This document shows, piece after piece, positions 50,635-60,248 of a DNA stretch of 64,000 nt (positions within the stretch are counted from its first letter, which is position 1; each line of letters opens with the position of its first letter). The notes under the pieces were generated by a model. It was not told where the DNA came from. It saw only the letters and a program-made list of their open reading frames with translations, and did no database searches. The position numbers were made by a program, and so were the translations under genes. This DNA comes from UMGS1590 sp900552455. Its GTDB lineage: Bacteria > Bacillota > Peptococcia > Peptococcales > Peptococcaceae. Where the stretch lies: positions 868,001-932,000 of the forward strand of contig OZ007004.1 in assembly GCA_963931105.1 (NCBI GenBank), written 5' to 3'.

Positions 50635-51013
50635 GATGGGTCGTGTGGAAACGCAGGCGCAGGAATCGCCGCGCGCTGCGGCGCAGGAAGCGGTGGCGAC
50701 GGCTGTGGCGCAGGTGAGCGCGCAGGCGCAGCCTGTGGAAAGCTCGGAGGCGTCTGCGCCGGATCTGGCTGAGCTGGCGGAGCTGGAGCGGATCGCGCCG
50801 GGGTATGCGAAGGAGTGGCTGTCGGTGGAGCTGGCTCGGGACAAGCAGCGCAGGCTGTTTCGTTTGCTGGGGCTGGGTGTGACGATGGTGTTGGCGGTGT
50901 TTGCGATCGGGTTTGGTCAGTGGGCGCTGGTCAATGGTGCAATGAGTGAGGCGCTGTTCCTTTCGGGGACGGGGTTGGTTGGCCTGGTGGGGGCGTTTCT
51001 CTCGAAAAATTGA
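50624..51013 (+). CDS. DUF2335-like membrane protein (holin-like)
   Basis: 129 residues. The N-terminal half is Ala/Gln/Glu-rich. LERIAPGYAKEWLSVELARD precedes two hydrophobic helices (LLGLGVTMVLAVFAIGF and LFLSGTGLVGLVGAFLS) and the end, SKN. This is the layout of DUF2335 proteins and also of small holins. It lies downstream of and overlapping the amidase gene, so it may release the enzyme (inference). Its start is the ATG at 50624, inside the amidase end. Confidence 0.75.
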   Translation: MTLEMGRVETQAQESPRAAAQEAVATAVAQVSAQAQPVESSEASAPDLAELAELERIAPGYAKEWLSVELARDKQRRLFRLLGLGVTMVLAVFAIGFGQWALVNGAMSEALFLSGTGLVGLVGAFLSKN

Positions 51014-51025
51014 AGATTGGACGAC

Positions 51026-51056
51026 AAAAGGCACTTGCGAGATGCAAGTGCCTTTT
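51026..51056. terminator. Bidirectional terminator
   Basis: AAAAGGCACTTGC and GCAAGTGCCTTTT form a perfect 13-bp stem. It serves the lysis-like cluster and perhaps the convergent alcohol dehydrogenase gene. Confidence 0.9.
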
Positions 51057-51104
51057 GCGTGTATAAAGATTGAAAGGGGCTGTTACAGTTCTTTCATTCT
51101 TCGC

Positions 51105-52292
51105 TTAAACGTCGTCGTCGCAGACCTGTGGTTTTTCTTCGCCGAGGTATGCGCGGCGGTAGATCTCGATGACCTGTTCTTTGGTTGCTTTGCGTGGGTT
51201 GGTGAGGCAGCAGACGTCTTTCTGGGCGTTTTCTGCCATGATCTCGAAATCTTCTGGCTTGACGCCGAGCACACGCAGGTTGTTTGGAATGCCGATCTGG
51301 CGGCTGATCAGACGGATGGCGTCGATGCAGGCGTCGGCGGCTTCGGTGGTGGTCATGTGGGCGGTGTCGATGCCCATGGCTTCGGCGATGTCGCGGAAGC
51401 GGTTCATGTTGCCGATGATGTTGAATTCTTCAACATATGGCAGGAGGATGGCGTTGCAGACGCCGTGCGGCAGGTTGTAATAACCGCCGAGCTGATGGGC
51501 CATTGCATGGACATAGCCGAGGGAGGCGTTGTTGAACGCGATGCCGGCGAGGTACTGTGCATAGGCCATTTTATCGCGGGCGCGCATGTAGTCGCCGTTG
51601 GCCACTGCCTTTGGCAGATATTTGTAGATCATTTCGATGGCCTTGAGGGCGGATGCGTCGGTCAGCGGGTTGGCATCGGAAGACACGTAGGCTTCGATGG
51701 CGTGGGTCATGGCGTCCATACCGGTGGCTGCGGTGAGGGATGGTGGCATGCCTTTCATAAGCTCTGGGTCGTTGATCGCGACTTTTGGCGTGACGCGCCA
51801 GTCGACGATGGCCATCTTGACGTGGCGGCTGGTATCGGTGATGATGCAGAAACGGGTGATCTCAGATGCGGTACCGGCTGTGGTGTTGATGGCGAGCATT
51901 GGCATGAGGTCTTTGGAGGCTTTGTCAATGCCTTCGTAATCGTGGATGCGGCCGCCGTTGGATGCAACGAGGGCGATGCCTTTGGCGCAGTCGTGGGAGG
52001 AACCGCCGCCGAGGGAGATGATGGAGTCGCAGGTGTGGTGGTTGAAGAAATCAACACCGGCTTCGACGTTTTTGTCGGTTGGGTTTGGTTCTGCACCATC
52101 GAACACTACGGCGTCCATGCCGGCTTCTTTGAGGATGCCGACGATGCGATCTGCCATGCCGGAGCTGGCGAGGAATTTGTCGGTAACGATCATTGCGGAA
52201 GATACGTTGAGGCTTTTCATGAGATCGCCGACTTCGTTGACGGCGCCTTCACCAAAAACGTTACGGGTAGGCAGGAAATAATAGGTGGACAT
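51105..52292 (-). CDS. Iron-containing alcohol dehydrogenase
   Basis: 395 residues. Group III Fe-dependent NAD(P)H alcohol dehydrogenase. The nucleotide-binding region has GGGSSHDCAKGIALV; the metal ligands are in TGMDAMTHAIEAYVS, HAMAHQLGG and PHGVCNAILLP. It may reduce acetaldehyde, butanal or another aldehyde; the substrate is not clear. The start MSTYYFLPTRNVFGEG is preceded by AAGGAGG. The frame is open to 52328. Confidence 0.94.
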   Translation of the reverse strand: MSTYYFLPTRNVFGEGAVNEVGDLMKSLNVSSAMIVTDKFLASSGMADRIVGILKEAGMDAVVFDGAEPNPTDKNVEAGVDFFNHHTCDSIISLGGGSSHDCAKGIALVASNGGRIHDYEGIDKASKDLMPMLAINTTAGTASEITRFCIITDTSRHVKMAIVDWRVTPKVAINDPELMKGMPPSLTAATGMDAMTHAIEAYVSSDANPLTDASALKAIEMIYKYLPKAVANGDYMRARDKMAYAQYLAGIAFNNASLGYVHAMAHQLGGYYNLPHGVCNAILLPYVEEFNIIGNMNRFRDIAEAMGIDTAHMTTTEAADACIDAIRLISRQIGIPNNLRVLGVKPEDFEIMAENAQKDVCCLTNPRKATKEQVIEIYRRAYLGEEKPQVCDDDV

Positions 52293-53050
52293 AAGACAAA
52301 CCTCCTTGAAAGATTTTCTGGTGAACATCCTGAATAGGATTTCACTCTAGCGAATGTTTTGAATTGATTGAATTTTAATGCTAAAATGGACAAATGTCAA
52401 TGCTCTGGGGACCAGCGAAAATTTATCATCTGGATTATGGTTGTGCAGAATCGGGCAAAATGCATGATGTTTCATGGACGGGAATATTTATGAACGCGCG
52501 CTTTCGCCGCAAATGGGCGCATTTGGCGCGGGGACCTCTGCAAACGCTTCGCAAAAGGGGCAGGATTTGCTGGTGGGGATCTGTGTATCAATAGATAAGC
52601 TTTGTGAAAAATGCCGCAGCTATAAGCGAATATGATAACTTGATAAGCATGCGCGATGGCGCTCGGCGAAAAAATTTTTTTCGGCCGGCGCTGCCCGGAG
52701 GAACGTTTTAACTCGACTTTAACGCGTGTGCAATGCGTTTTAACTCAGCGCCAACTCGATTTTAATTCAACTTTAACTCGTTTTAACTCAGTTTGTTGAG
52801 TTGAGTTAAAAATTTTAACGCGACAATTGAGTTAAAATTTTCAGGCGCGTGTGGCGAATGGTGCACGCGTTTTTTTGTGTGGAAAAATATTTGGGGTTGG
52901 AAAATCATTTCTGGTGCAAAAACCTGGCCTTAAATTTGAAATGAGGGCGGTTTTATGGTATAATTTACGGGTAAAACAACTTATTGCTGAAAAGGGGTCA
53001 GATTGGCCCGTTTTTTATTTTGCTCTTTATGATATGAAAGGAGACTCACT
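52293..53050. other. Non-coding gap upstream of gyrB with TTTAACTC repeats
   Basis: 758 bases without a convincing gene. 52330-52660 shows no clear feature. An imperfect CGGCGAAAAAA/TTTTTTTCGGCCG hairpin lies near 52665-52690. At 52706-52837 the octamer TTTAACTC (or GAGTTAAA) recurs at 52707, 52739, 52772, 52782, 52804 and 52829 in both orientations, with several near copies. Confidence 0.65.
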
Positions 53051-54982
53051 TTGTCAGAAACGAAGGTTGAAACCCAGTACACTGGCGAGCAGATCGAAGT
53101 GCTCGAAGGGCTGGAGCCTGTGCGTGTGCGTCCTGGGATGTACATTGGTACGACGGACAGCGCTGGGCTGCACCATCTCGTCAACGAGATCGTCGACAAC
53201 TCGATCGACGAAGCGCTGGCGGGCTATGGCAAGGTCATTGAGGTGACCATTGAAGAAGACGATTCGATCACTGTGCGCGACGAAGGGCGCGGGATTCCGG
53301 TGGATATGCATCCGAAGATGCACAAGCCGACGCTGGAAGTTGTTATGACGGTGCTCCACGCGGGCGGGAAGTTTGGCGGCGGCGGCTACAAGGTTTCCGG
53401 CGGTCTGCACGGCGTTGGTATGAGCGTGGTTAATGCGCTTTCCAAGGAAATGAGCGCGGAGGTGCGCCGCGGCGGCAAGATCTACCGCCAGACGTATGCC
53501 TACGGCAAGATCACAAGCGAGGTAACGGTGATCGGCGAATGCCCGATAGAAGAAACGGGGACGATCATCCATTTCAAGCCGGACGAAACGATCTTCAAGG
53601 AAGGCACGGTCTACGATTTTAAGATCATTGCGCAGCGTTTATCGGAACTTTCCTTCCTTAATAAAGGGATCAAGCTGATCCTTATCGACAAACGCGGAGA
53701 GGGCAAGACGGAAACGTTCTATCATCCGAATGGCATCAGCGAGTTCATTCCTTTCCTGAACCGCAACAAAAAGCCGCTGCACAAGGATGTCATCATCTTT
53801 GAAAAGGAAAAGGACGATGTGATCGTCGATGTGGCGATGCAGTTCACGGATTCCTACACGGAAAACATCTACAGCTACACGAACAACATCCACACCCACG
53901 AAGGCGGCACGCACGAGTTTGGTTTCAAAACGGCGCTGACGCGTTCGGTCAATGAATATGCCCGCCGCATGAAGCTTTTGAAGGAAAAAGAAGACAACCT
54001 TCAGGGCGAGGACATTCGCGAGGGGCTGACGGCGGTCATTTCTGTGAAGGTGCCAAATCCTCAATTCGAAGGCCAGACGAAGACGAAGCTGGGCAACAGC
54101 GAGGTGCGCGGGATCGTGGACACGATCACGGGCGAAGCGGTCTCGATCTATCTGGAGGAGCATCCAACGGAAGCGAAGCGCATTGTCGATAAGAGTGTGA
54201 AGGCTGCCCGTGCCCGCGAGGCTGCGCGCAAGGCGCGCGAGATGACGCGCCGCAAAAATGCGCTGGAAAGCACGAGCCTGCCAGGGAAGCTGGCGGACTG
54301 CTCGGTGAGCGATCCGGCGTTCAGCGAGCTGTTCATTGTCGAGGGGAATTCCGCAGGCGGCTCGGCGGTTGACGGGCGCGACCGTCGCTATCAGGCGATC
54401 TTGCCGCTGCGTGGCAAGATCTTAAACGTAGAAAAGGCGCGTCTGGATCGCATCCTTTCTTCGGAAGAGATCCGCAACCTGATCACGGCGATCGGCACGG
54501 GGATCGGCGAACAGTTCGATGTGAACAAGGCGCGTTATCATAAGATCATCATCATGACCGACGCGGATGTCGACGGCGCCCACATTCGCACGCTGCTGTT
54601 GACGCTGCTTTATCGCTACATGCGTCCGCTGATCGAGGCGGGGTATGTGTACATTGCCTGCCCACCGCTTTACAGCGTGAAGCGCGGCAAGAAAAAGCAC
54701 TATCTCTACGACGACAAGGCGCTCAAGGAATTCCTCGCTGCGGAAGGCAAGGACATTGACACGGCCAAGGGCATTCAGCGCTACAAAGGTCTTGGGGAAA
54801 TGAACCCGGAAGAGCTCTGGGAAACGACGATGAACAACGAAAACCGCATTCTCCTCAAGGTGACGCTTGAGGATGCGCTGGCTGCCGACGATGTGTTCTC
54901 GATCCTCATGGGCGAACGCGTTGAGCCGCGCCGCGAATTCATCACTGCGAATGCGCGCTATGTCAACAATCTTGATATTTAA
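53051..54982 (+). CDS. gyrB: DNA gyrase subunit B
   Basis: 643 residues; type IIA topoisomerase ATPase subunit. The GHKL ATPase part has VRPGMYIGTTDSAGLHHL, EIVDNSIDEALAG and the GGLHGVGMSVVNALS lid. The TOPRIM part has VEGNSAGGSA and TDADVDGAHIRTLLL. It ends with the usual C-terminal domain (RYKGLGEMNPEELWETTM). The start is a TTG at 53051, preceded by AAAGGAG. It precedes gyrA by 11 bases; the usual recF neighbour is 23 kb away. Confidence 0.98.
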   Translation: MSETKVETQYTGEQIEVLEGLEPVRVRPGMYIGTTDSAGLHHLVNEIVDNSIDEALAGYGKVIEVTIEEDDSITVRDEGRGIPVDMHPKMHKPTLEVVMTVLHAGGKFGGGGYKVSGGLHGVGMSVVNALSKEMSAEVRRGGKIYRQTYAYGKITSEVTVIGECPIEETGTIIHFKPDETIFKEGTVYDFKIIAQRLSELSFLNKGIKLILIDKRGEGKTETFYHPNGISEFIPFLNRNKKPLHKDVIIFEKEKDDVIVDVAMQFTDSYTENIYSYTNNIHTHEGGTHEFGFKTALTRSVNEYARRMKLLKEKEDNLQGEDIREGLTAVISVKVPNPQFEGQTKTKLGNSEVRGIVDTITGEAVSIYLEEHPTEAKRIVDKSVKAARAREAARKAREMTRRKNALESTSLPGKLADCSVSDPAFSELFIVEGNSAGGSAVDGRDRRYQAILPLRGKILNVEKARLDRILSSEEIRNLITAIGTGIGEQFDVNKARYHKIIIMTDADVDGAHIRTLLLTLLYRYMRPLIEAGYVYIACPPLYSVKRGKKKHYLYDDKALKEFLAAEGKDIDTAKGIQRYKGLGEMNPEELWETTMNNENRILLKVTLEDALAADDVFSILMGERVEPRREFITANARYVNNLDI

Positions 54983-54993
54983 GGAGGGCGCTT

Positions 54994-57432
54994 ATGGACA
55001 ACACCTATACACACGGTACCATTGAAAACCGCAACATTGTCGATGAGATGAAGGAATCCTTCATTGATTATTCGATGAGCGTCATCACCAGCCGTGCGCT
55101 GCCGGATGTGCGCGACGGTCTCAAGCCGGTCCATCGCCGCATCCTCTATTCTATGTATAAAACCAACATGACGCCGGATCGTCCGCACAAAAAATCTGCC
55201 CACATTGTCGGGAATGTGCTGGCGAATTACCATCCACACGGCGATGCTGCTGTGTACGATGCGATGGTGCGTCTGGCGCAGGATTTCAGCATGCGTTATC
55301 CGCTGGTCGACGGCCAGGGGAACTTCGGGAACATCGACGGCTACGAAGCGGCTGCTCAGCGTTACACCGAGGCGCGCATGGCGAAGCTGGCGCAGGAGAT
55401 GCTGCGCGATATTGAAAAAGAGACCGTCGACTATATGCCGACTTACGACGAATCGTCGGAAGAACCGGTCGTGCTGCCGGCGCGTTTTCCAAACCTGCTC
55501 GTCAACGGCACCTCGGGGATCGCTGTCGGGATGGCGACGAACATGCCGCCGCACAATCTGCGCGAAGTCACCGACGGGATCATCGCCCTCATCGACGATC
55601 CAACGATCAGCGATGAAAAGCTCTGCAACATCGTCAAAGCGCCGGATTTCCCAACTGGCGGCATCATCATGGGGCTTGGCGGTGTGCGCGATGCCTACAT
55701 GACTGGTCGCGGCGCTGTCACTGTGCGCGCACGCACCTCCATTGAAAAAATGGCCAACGGCAAGAGCCGCATCATTGTCACTGAGATCCCGTATCAGGTC
55801 AACAAGGCGCGTCTCGTCGCCAAGATCGCCGATCTTGTCAAGGAAAAGACGATCGATGGCATCACGGCGCTGCGCGACGAATCCAACCGCGAAGGCATCC
55901 GCATTGTCATCGAGATGCGCCGCGATGTGAATCCGCAGGTCGTGCTGAATCAGCTTTTCAAGCACACGTCGCTGCAGGACAATTTCAATGTCATCAACCT
56001 CGCATTGGTGGACGGTGTGCCACGCATTCTCACGCTGCGTGAGATCATGGTGCTCTATCTCGATCATCAGGAAGACGTCATCGTGCGTCGTACCCGCTAC
56101 GATCTGCGCAAAGCCGAAGAGCGCGCGCACATTGTGGAAGGTTTGAAGATCGCCGTCGACAATATCGACGAGGTCATCGCCATCATCCGTTCCTCCTACG
56201 ACGACAACGAATCCAAGGAACGCCTCGGCAAACGCTTCGGCCTTTCCGACCGCCAGGCACAGGCTGTCATCGAGATGCAGCTGCGTCGTCTGCAAGGTCT
56301 GAATGTCGAAAAGCTCGAGGAAGAATTGGCCGACTTGCATCGTCGCATTGCTGAATACAAGGCCATTCTCGCCGACGAGAACAAGGTCATGGAGATCGTG
56401 CGCAATGAGCTTTCTGAGATCGCCGACAAATACAGCGACGCCCGCCGCACGGAGATCTCCCTTTCTAAGGACGATATCAACGTCGAAGACCTCATCGCCG
56501 AAGAAGATATGGTCATCACCATCAGCCACGCTGGCTACATCAAGCGCATGCCGATGGACAGCTACCGCAAGCAGAAACGCGGGGGACGCGGTGTCAACGC
56601 GACAAAGATGAAGGAAGATGATTTCATTGAAAACATCTTCATCACCACCACCCACCACATGATGAACTTCTTCACCAACAAGGGCCGGGTGCTGCGCCTG
56701 AAGACCTTCGAGATCCCAGAAAGCAGCCGCGGCGGCAGAGGCACCGCGATGATCAATCTGCTCAAGCTCGGCAAGGGCGAAAAGATCACCACTGTGCTGC
56801 CATGGCGTGACCACGATGTGGAAGGCTATCTCACCTGCGTCACTGCGCGCGGCATGATCAAGAAGACGGACATCGCCGAATATCAGCATGCACGCAACGA
56901 CGGCATCAAGGCCATCAACCTGCACGAAGGCGACGAGCTCATCAATGTGCGCATCACCTCCGGCGATGACGAGCTCATCCTCGTCTCCAAGAAGGGCAAC
57001 GCCATCCGCTTCAGCGAGCACGATGTCAATCCGACTGGTCGCAGCACCGCTGGTGTGCGCGGTATGCGCCTGGATGGTGACGACAGCGTTGTCAGCATGG
57101 ATATCGTGCGCGACGAATGCGATCTGCTCGTGATCAGCGAAAACGGCTATGGCAAACGCACGCCGCTGACGGAATACCACGCGCAGGTGCGCGGCGGCAA
57201 GGGCGTGCTCACCCTCAAGGTCAGCGACAAGACCGGCCACGTCACCTCTGCGCTCGTCGTTCGCGGCAGCGAGGACCTCATGGTCATCAGCCGCGAAGGC
57301 ACCCTGATCCGCACCTCTGTTTCGGATATCAGCGTGCTCAGCCGCGCGACACAGGGCGTGAAGGTCATGCGTCTCGATGAAGGGGATACTGTCATCGACA
57401 CCGCACGATTTGTTGATGAAAACGACGATTAA
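54994..57432 (+). CDS. gyrA: DNA gyrase subunit A
   Basis: 812 residues. The breakage-reunion domain has ALPDVRDGLKPVHRRILY, GNVLANYHPHGDAAVYDAMV and the active-site Tyr in AAAQRYTEARM. The C-terminal beta-pinwheel holds the GyrA box QKRGGRGV, which sets this apart from ParC. Quinolone-region residues look normal. It follows gyrB in one operon. Confidence 0.98.
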   Translation: MDNTYTHGTIENRNIVDEMKESFIDYSMSVITSRALPDVRDGLKPVHRRILYSMYKTNMTPDRPHKKSAHIVGNVLANYHPHGDAAVYDAMVRLAQDFSMRYPLVDGQGNFGNIDGYEAAAQRYTEARMAKLAQEMLRDIEKETVDYMPTYDESSEEPVVLPARFPNLLVNGTSGIAVGMATNMPPHNLREVTDGIIALIDDPTISDEKLCNIVKAPDFPTGGIIMGLGGVRDAYMTGRGAVTVRARTSIEKMANGKSRIIVTEIPYQVNKARLVAKIADLVKEKTIDGITALRDESNREGIRIVIEMRRDVNPQVVLNQLFKHTSLQDNFNVINLALVDGVPRILTLREIMVLYLDHQEDVIVRRTRYDLRKAEERAHIVEGLKIAVDNIDEVIAIIRSSYDDNESKERLGKRFGLSDRQAQAVIEMQLRRLQGLNVEKLEEELADLHRRIAEYKAILADENKVMEIVRNELSEIADKYSDARRTEISLSKDDINVEDLIAEEDMVITISHAGYIKRMPMDSYRKQKRGGRGVNATKMKEDDFIENIFITTTHHMMNFFTNKGRVLRLKTFEIPESSRGGRGTAMINLLKLGKGEKITTVLPWRDHDVEGYLTCVTARGMIKKTDIAEYQHARNDGIKAINLHEGDELINVRITSGDDELILVSKKGNAIRFSEHDVNPTGRSTAGVRGMRLDGDDSVVSMDIVRDECDLLVISENGYGKRTPLTEYHAQVRGGKGVLTLKVSDKTGHVTSALVVRGSEDLMVISREGTLIRTSVSDISVLSRATQGVKVMRLDEGDTVIDTARFVDENDD

Positions 57433-57459
57433 GGATCATTTCCTTCAATAAATAGGACC

Positions 57460-57494
57460 AAAAGGCAGCGATCTTGAAAAAAATCGCGCCTTTT
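57460..57494 (+). terminator. Terminator of gyrBA
   Basis: AAAAGGC(a)GCGAT and ATCGCGCCTTTT pair around a short A-rich loop. Confidence 0.75.
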
Positions 57495-57618
57495 GGCTAT
57501 TTTTTTGAAATTTTTATTATATCCTGATGGTATTCAACAAACACTTGTGTTATGATAAGTATATGTTAAATAACGACGTCCAACTGACCGAGAAATAACG
57601 AGCGAGGTGAACATTCAA

Positions 57619-57960
57619 ATGTCAATCGGAAAACGTTTGGAAGAGCTTATTAATTATCGCAACACCAATGTCAACCGTGTAGCCCGTGAAGCAGGCATCA
57701 GCCCGCAAACGATCTACGGTATCATCAAGCGTGACAATACCAAGGTTGACATCAACATCCTTATGGCGCTCTCGAAAGAGCTCAACGTGACCCTGGATTA
57801 TTTTTCCGGCGGTCCGCTTGATGCTGTCGAAGTCGACGTTGAAACTTTCGTCAGCCGTTATCGTCAGCTCGATGCGCACGGCAAGACCGTCGTTCAGGCT
57901 GTCATCGACCTCGAGCTGGAACGCATCGAGGAAATTGAAAAAGGCAATCTGCCTGGCTGA
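57619..57960 (+). CDS. Helix-turn-helix (XRE-family) regulator
   Basis: 113 residues. An N-terminal HTH_3 domain (MSIGKRLEELINYRNTNVNR, then VAREAGISPQTIYGIIKRDN) is followed by ALSKELNVTLDYFSGG. The C-terminal half is helical with an acidic end. Its target is unknown. The ATG at 57619 follows GAGGTGA. It stands alone between gyrA and the permeases. Confidence 0.85.
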   Translation: MSIGKRLEELINYRNTNVNRVAREAGISPQTIYGIIKRDNTKVDINILMALSKELNVTLDYFSGGPLDAVEVDVETFVSRYRQLDAHGKTVVQAVIDLELERIEEIEKGNLPG

Positions 57961-57978
57961 GCTGCGCGCCAGCCACCT

Positions 57979-58009
57979 AAGACCATCCTTAAGCAGGGTG
58001 GTCTTTTTG
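57979..58009 (+). terminator. Terminator of the XRE regulator gene
   Basis: AAGACCAtCC and GGgTGGTCTT pair, followed by TTT. Confidence 0.8.
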
Positions 58010-58239
58010 TTTGTCGGGCAGTATCACGAAAACAATGCTTTCAAATCTTCTAAAATACGTTAATAGTAAAGATAAACGATTTGTCTTCCTGCCGTAGAAA
58101 TAAAACTTATCAGCTGCGCGCTGCCAGCAGCTGACGCATTCGCTATAAATAGAACGGTACCATTGTCAGAATGCGACCAAATTAACAGATTCTCCATGTA
58201 AGACTTCGGAGTTTGAAACAAGATCATGCAAGAAAGGGC

Positions 58240-58268
58240 TGTACATGGCCGGGCGTGTCCTGTATAAT
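58240..58268 (+). promoter_or_regulatory. Promoter of permease 1
   Basis: TGTACA (58240-58245) and TATAAT (58263-58268) with a 17-base spacer. The rest of the 58010-58239 space holds no gene that I can support. Confidence 0.6.
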
Positions 58269-58275
58269 CCCCCAC

Positions 58276-58317
58276 GACCTGGTGTATTTGTATGGACGGC
58301 TAATGTCCGCCACCAGG
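58276..58317 (+). promoter_or_regulatory. Leader hairpin before permease 1
   Basis: CCTGGTG at 58278 pairs with CACCAGG ending near 58317, enclosing GGAC/GTCC. It forms a stable two-part stem in the 5' UTR; no riboswitch class is recognised. Confidence 0.45.
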
Positions 58318-58366
58318 GGAACACAAACGCACGTTTCTCAGAAGCACACGCAAAGGAGTAGAATCT

Positions 58367-59845
58367 ATGTCGCAACAAGACACACATCTCGAGAAGAGTC
58401 TCAGCCTCTTTGGCGTTTGGGCCCTTGCCCTGGGTGCAATGATCGGCTGGGGATGCTTCGTCATGCCTGGCGATACCCTTCTGCCGGACGCCGGTCCGAT
58501 CGGCGCTTCTCTTGGCCTCATCATTGGGGCGGCGATGATCGTCATCATCAGTTTCAGTTACAGCTATCTGATCAGCAAGTATCCTGTCGCCGGCGGCGAA
58601 TTTGTTTACGCCGACACTGTTTTTGGCAAGACCCACGCATTTATCTGCGGTTGGTTTCTCGCCCTCGCCTATTGGGCGCTGATCCCAATGAACGGCACTG
58701 CCGTTGGGCTGGTTGCCCGCTATATTTTCCCCGGTCCGCTGCAGGCCTGGCCGCTTTATGAGATCGCCGGCTGGACAGTGTATGGCGGTGAGCTGCTTGT
58801 CGCCATTCTGGCCATCGTTCTCGTTGGGCTCATCAATATGCGCGGCGTGGAAGCGGCCAGTTGGTTTGGCACTGCTGTCGCCCTCGGTCTCTGCGGGGCG
58901 ATGTGCATCATCGCGGCGGTCATCCTCGCCGGCGGTGTTGAGTGGTCCAACCTGATGCCGCTCTTCGCGCCGGACAAATCGGCGCTGGCTTCCATTTTCG
59001 CAGTGGCGGCGCTGGCACCATGGGCATTCGTCGGCTTCGGCTGCATCCCGCAGGCTTCGGAGGAATATTCCTTCTCCAACAAAAAGACTGGCATGCTGCT
59101 CGTCAGCTCGATCAGCGTGTCGGCGCTCATGTACATGATCATGAACATCGCGACTGCGGTTGTGGAGCCATGGCAGCAATTCATCGTCGACAACAGCGGC
59201 TGGCCAACTGGCGCAGCTGTGCAGGCGCTGATCGGCCAGGTGGGGTTGATCCTTCTGGCGATCGCCATGCTCTGCGGGATCGTTTCCGGGCTCAATGCCT
59301 TTTATCTCTCCGGCAGCCGCCTGCTCTATTCCATGGCCATCGCTGACGCGCTGCCAAGCGGCTTCAAAAAGCTCGACAGCAAATACCATGTGCCGCGTCT
59401 CGGCATCCTGTTCATGATGATCCTCGCTGTGATCGCGCCGTTTTTCGGGCGTCAGGTGCTTTCCTGGCTCGTAGATATGACCGCCGTTGGCGCCGATCTC
59501 GGCTTCCTCTATGCGACGGCAGCCGCTTTTGTCACAGCGCGCCGCGAAGGCAACAAAAAGCAGATGGTGATCAGCGGCATTGGCACGAGCTTTGCCCTGT
59601 TCTTCATCCTGCTGCTCGTGCTGCCGTTCTCCCCAGGCTTCCTCAGCCCACAGGCCTGGATCTTCCTGGCTGTCTGGGTCGTCATCGGCGCTGTATTCTT
59701 CGCTGTGAAGCGCAAGGATTATTACCGCTCCACTGCTCTGCAGGACAAGGTCAGCGCTGCTGCTCAGGAAGCAGCCAACGCATCGGATGCGCTTTCTGAA
59801 GAGAAAGCAGCCGGCTTTGACCGCCAGGCCGACGCATTGACCTGA
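58367..59845 (+). CDS. APC-family amino acid permease, copy 1
   Basis: 492 residues, twelve or so membrane helices. The first helix has the APC unwound GAMIGWGCFVMPGDTLLPD motif. Later blocks are SKYPVAGGEFVYAD, WALIPMNGTAVGLVARYIFP and ISGLNAFYLSGSRLLYSMA (here VSGLNAFYLSGSRLLYS). It imports or exchanges amino acids or amines; the substrate is not clear. Its close paralogue follows 400 bases later with its own promoter. AAAGGAG lies before the ATG. Confidence 0.9.
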   Translation: MSQQDTHLEKSLSLFGVWALALGAMIGWGCFVMPGDTLLPDAGPIGASLGLIIGAAMIVIISFSYSYLISKYPVAGGEFVYADTVFGKTHAFICGWFLALAYWALIPMNGTAVGLVARYIFPGPLQAWPLYEIAGWTVYGGELLVAILAIVLVGLINMRGVEAASWFGTAVALGLCGAMCIIAAVILAGGVEWSNLMPLFAPDKSALASIFAVAALAPWAFVGFGCIPQASEEYSFSNKKTGMLLVSSISVSALMYMIMNIATAVVEPWQQFIVDNSGWPTGAAVQALIGQVGLILLAIAMLCGIVSGLNAFYLSGSRLLYSMAIADALPSGFKKLDSKYHVPRLGILFMMILAVIAPFFGRQVLSWLVDMTAVGADLGFLYATAAAFVTARREGNKKQMVISGIGTSFALFFILLLVLPFSPGFLSPQAWIFLAVWVVIGAVFFAVKRKDYYRSTALQDKVSAAAQEAANASDALSEEKAAGFDRQADALT

Positions 59846-59859
59846 CCGTTCTCCCATCT

Positions 59860-59892
59860 CCCCTGTCTGCTCGCTCAGGCAGGGGATTTTTG
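59860..59892 (+). terminator. Terminator of permease 1
   Basis: CCCCTGtCTG and CAGgCAGGGG form a stem followed by ATTTTTG. Confidence 0.85.
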
Positions 59893-60104
59893 TTGCCGTT
59901 CCTGTTAATGATACATATAAATGCCTTGTTTTCGGATGACAAAAATGGAACTTATCACGGGATATATTAGAAACCTCTAAATTTGGCATATTTAGAACGA
60001 AAAAATGTCGGATAACGACAACAATTACAGCATTTTTCTGCAAGATTTAATGCTTTATAAAAAGCTTATGTAATAAACCTCTACAAAACGCCTTGCAATT
60101 CTCG

Positions 60105-60161
60105 TATAATGCACTCAACTCTCTCAAGTGCCTGCAAGATGACGTCTGTTTCAAAGACGTA
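60105..60161 (+). promoter_or_regulatory. Promoter -10 and leader hairpin of permease 2
   Basis: TATAAT at 60105-60110, with only a weak -35. A hairpin, ACGTCT/AGACGT, lies near 60141-60160. The region 59893-60104 holds no gene that I can support. Confidence 0.45.
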
Positions 60162-60248
60162 TTGTGTGTACGATTGAGAGATCACGTATCATCATCAAAT
60201 TCAGCCGATGCGGCTATGATCGCTCGGCAACAAGGAGAGAAAGAAAAA

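Noticed and set aside
54979..57240. Very long open frame antisense to gyrA (over 700 codons), and a similar one antisense to lon (26048-28306)
   Set aside because: Both mirror real, highly conserved genes; long antisense frames follow from GC-rich codon use. No ribosome sites and no family resemblance.
58276..58366. Guanidine or other known riboswitch before permease 1
   Set aside because: The leader has a stable hairpin with GGACGG, but not the tandem ACGR-loop hairpins or other known cores.
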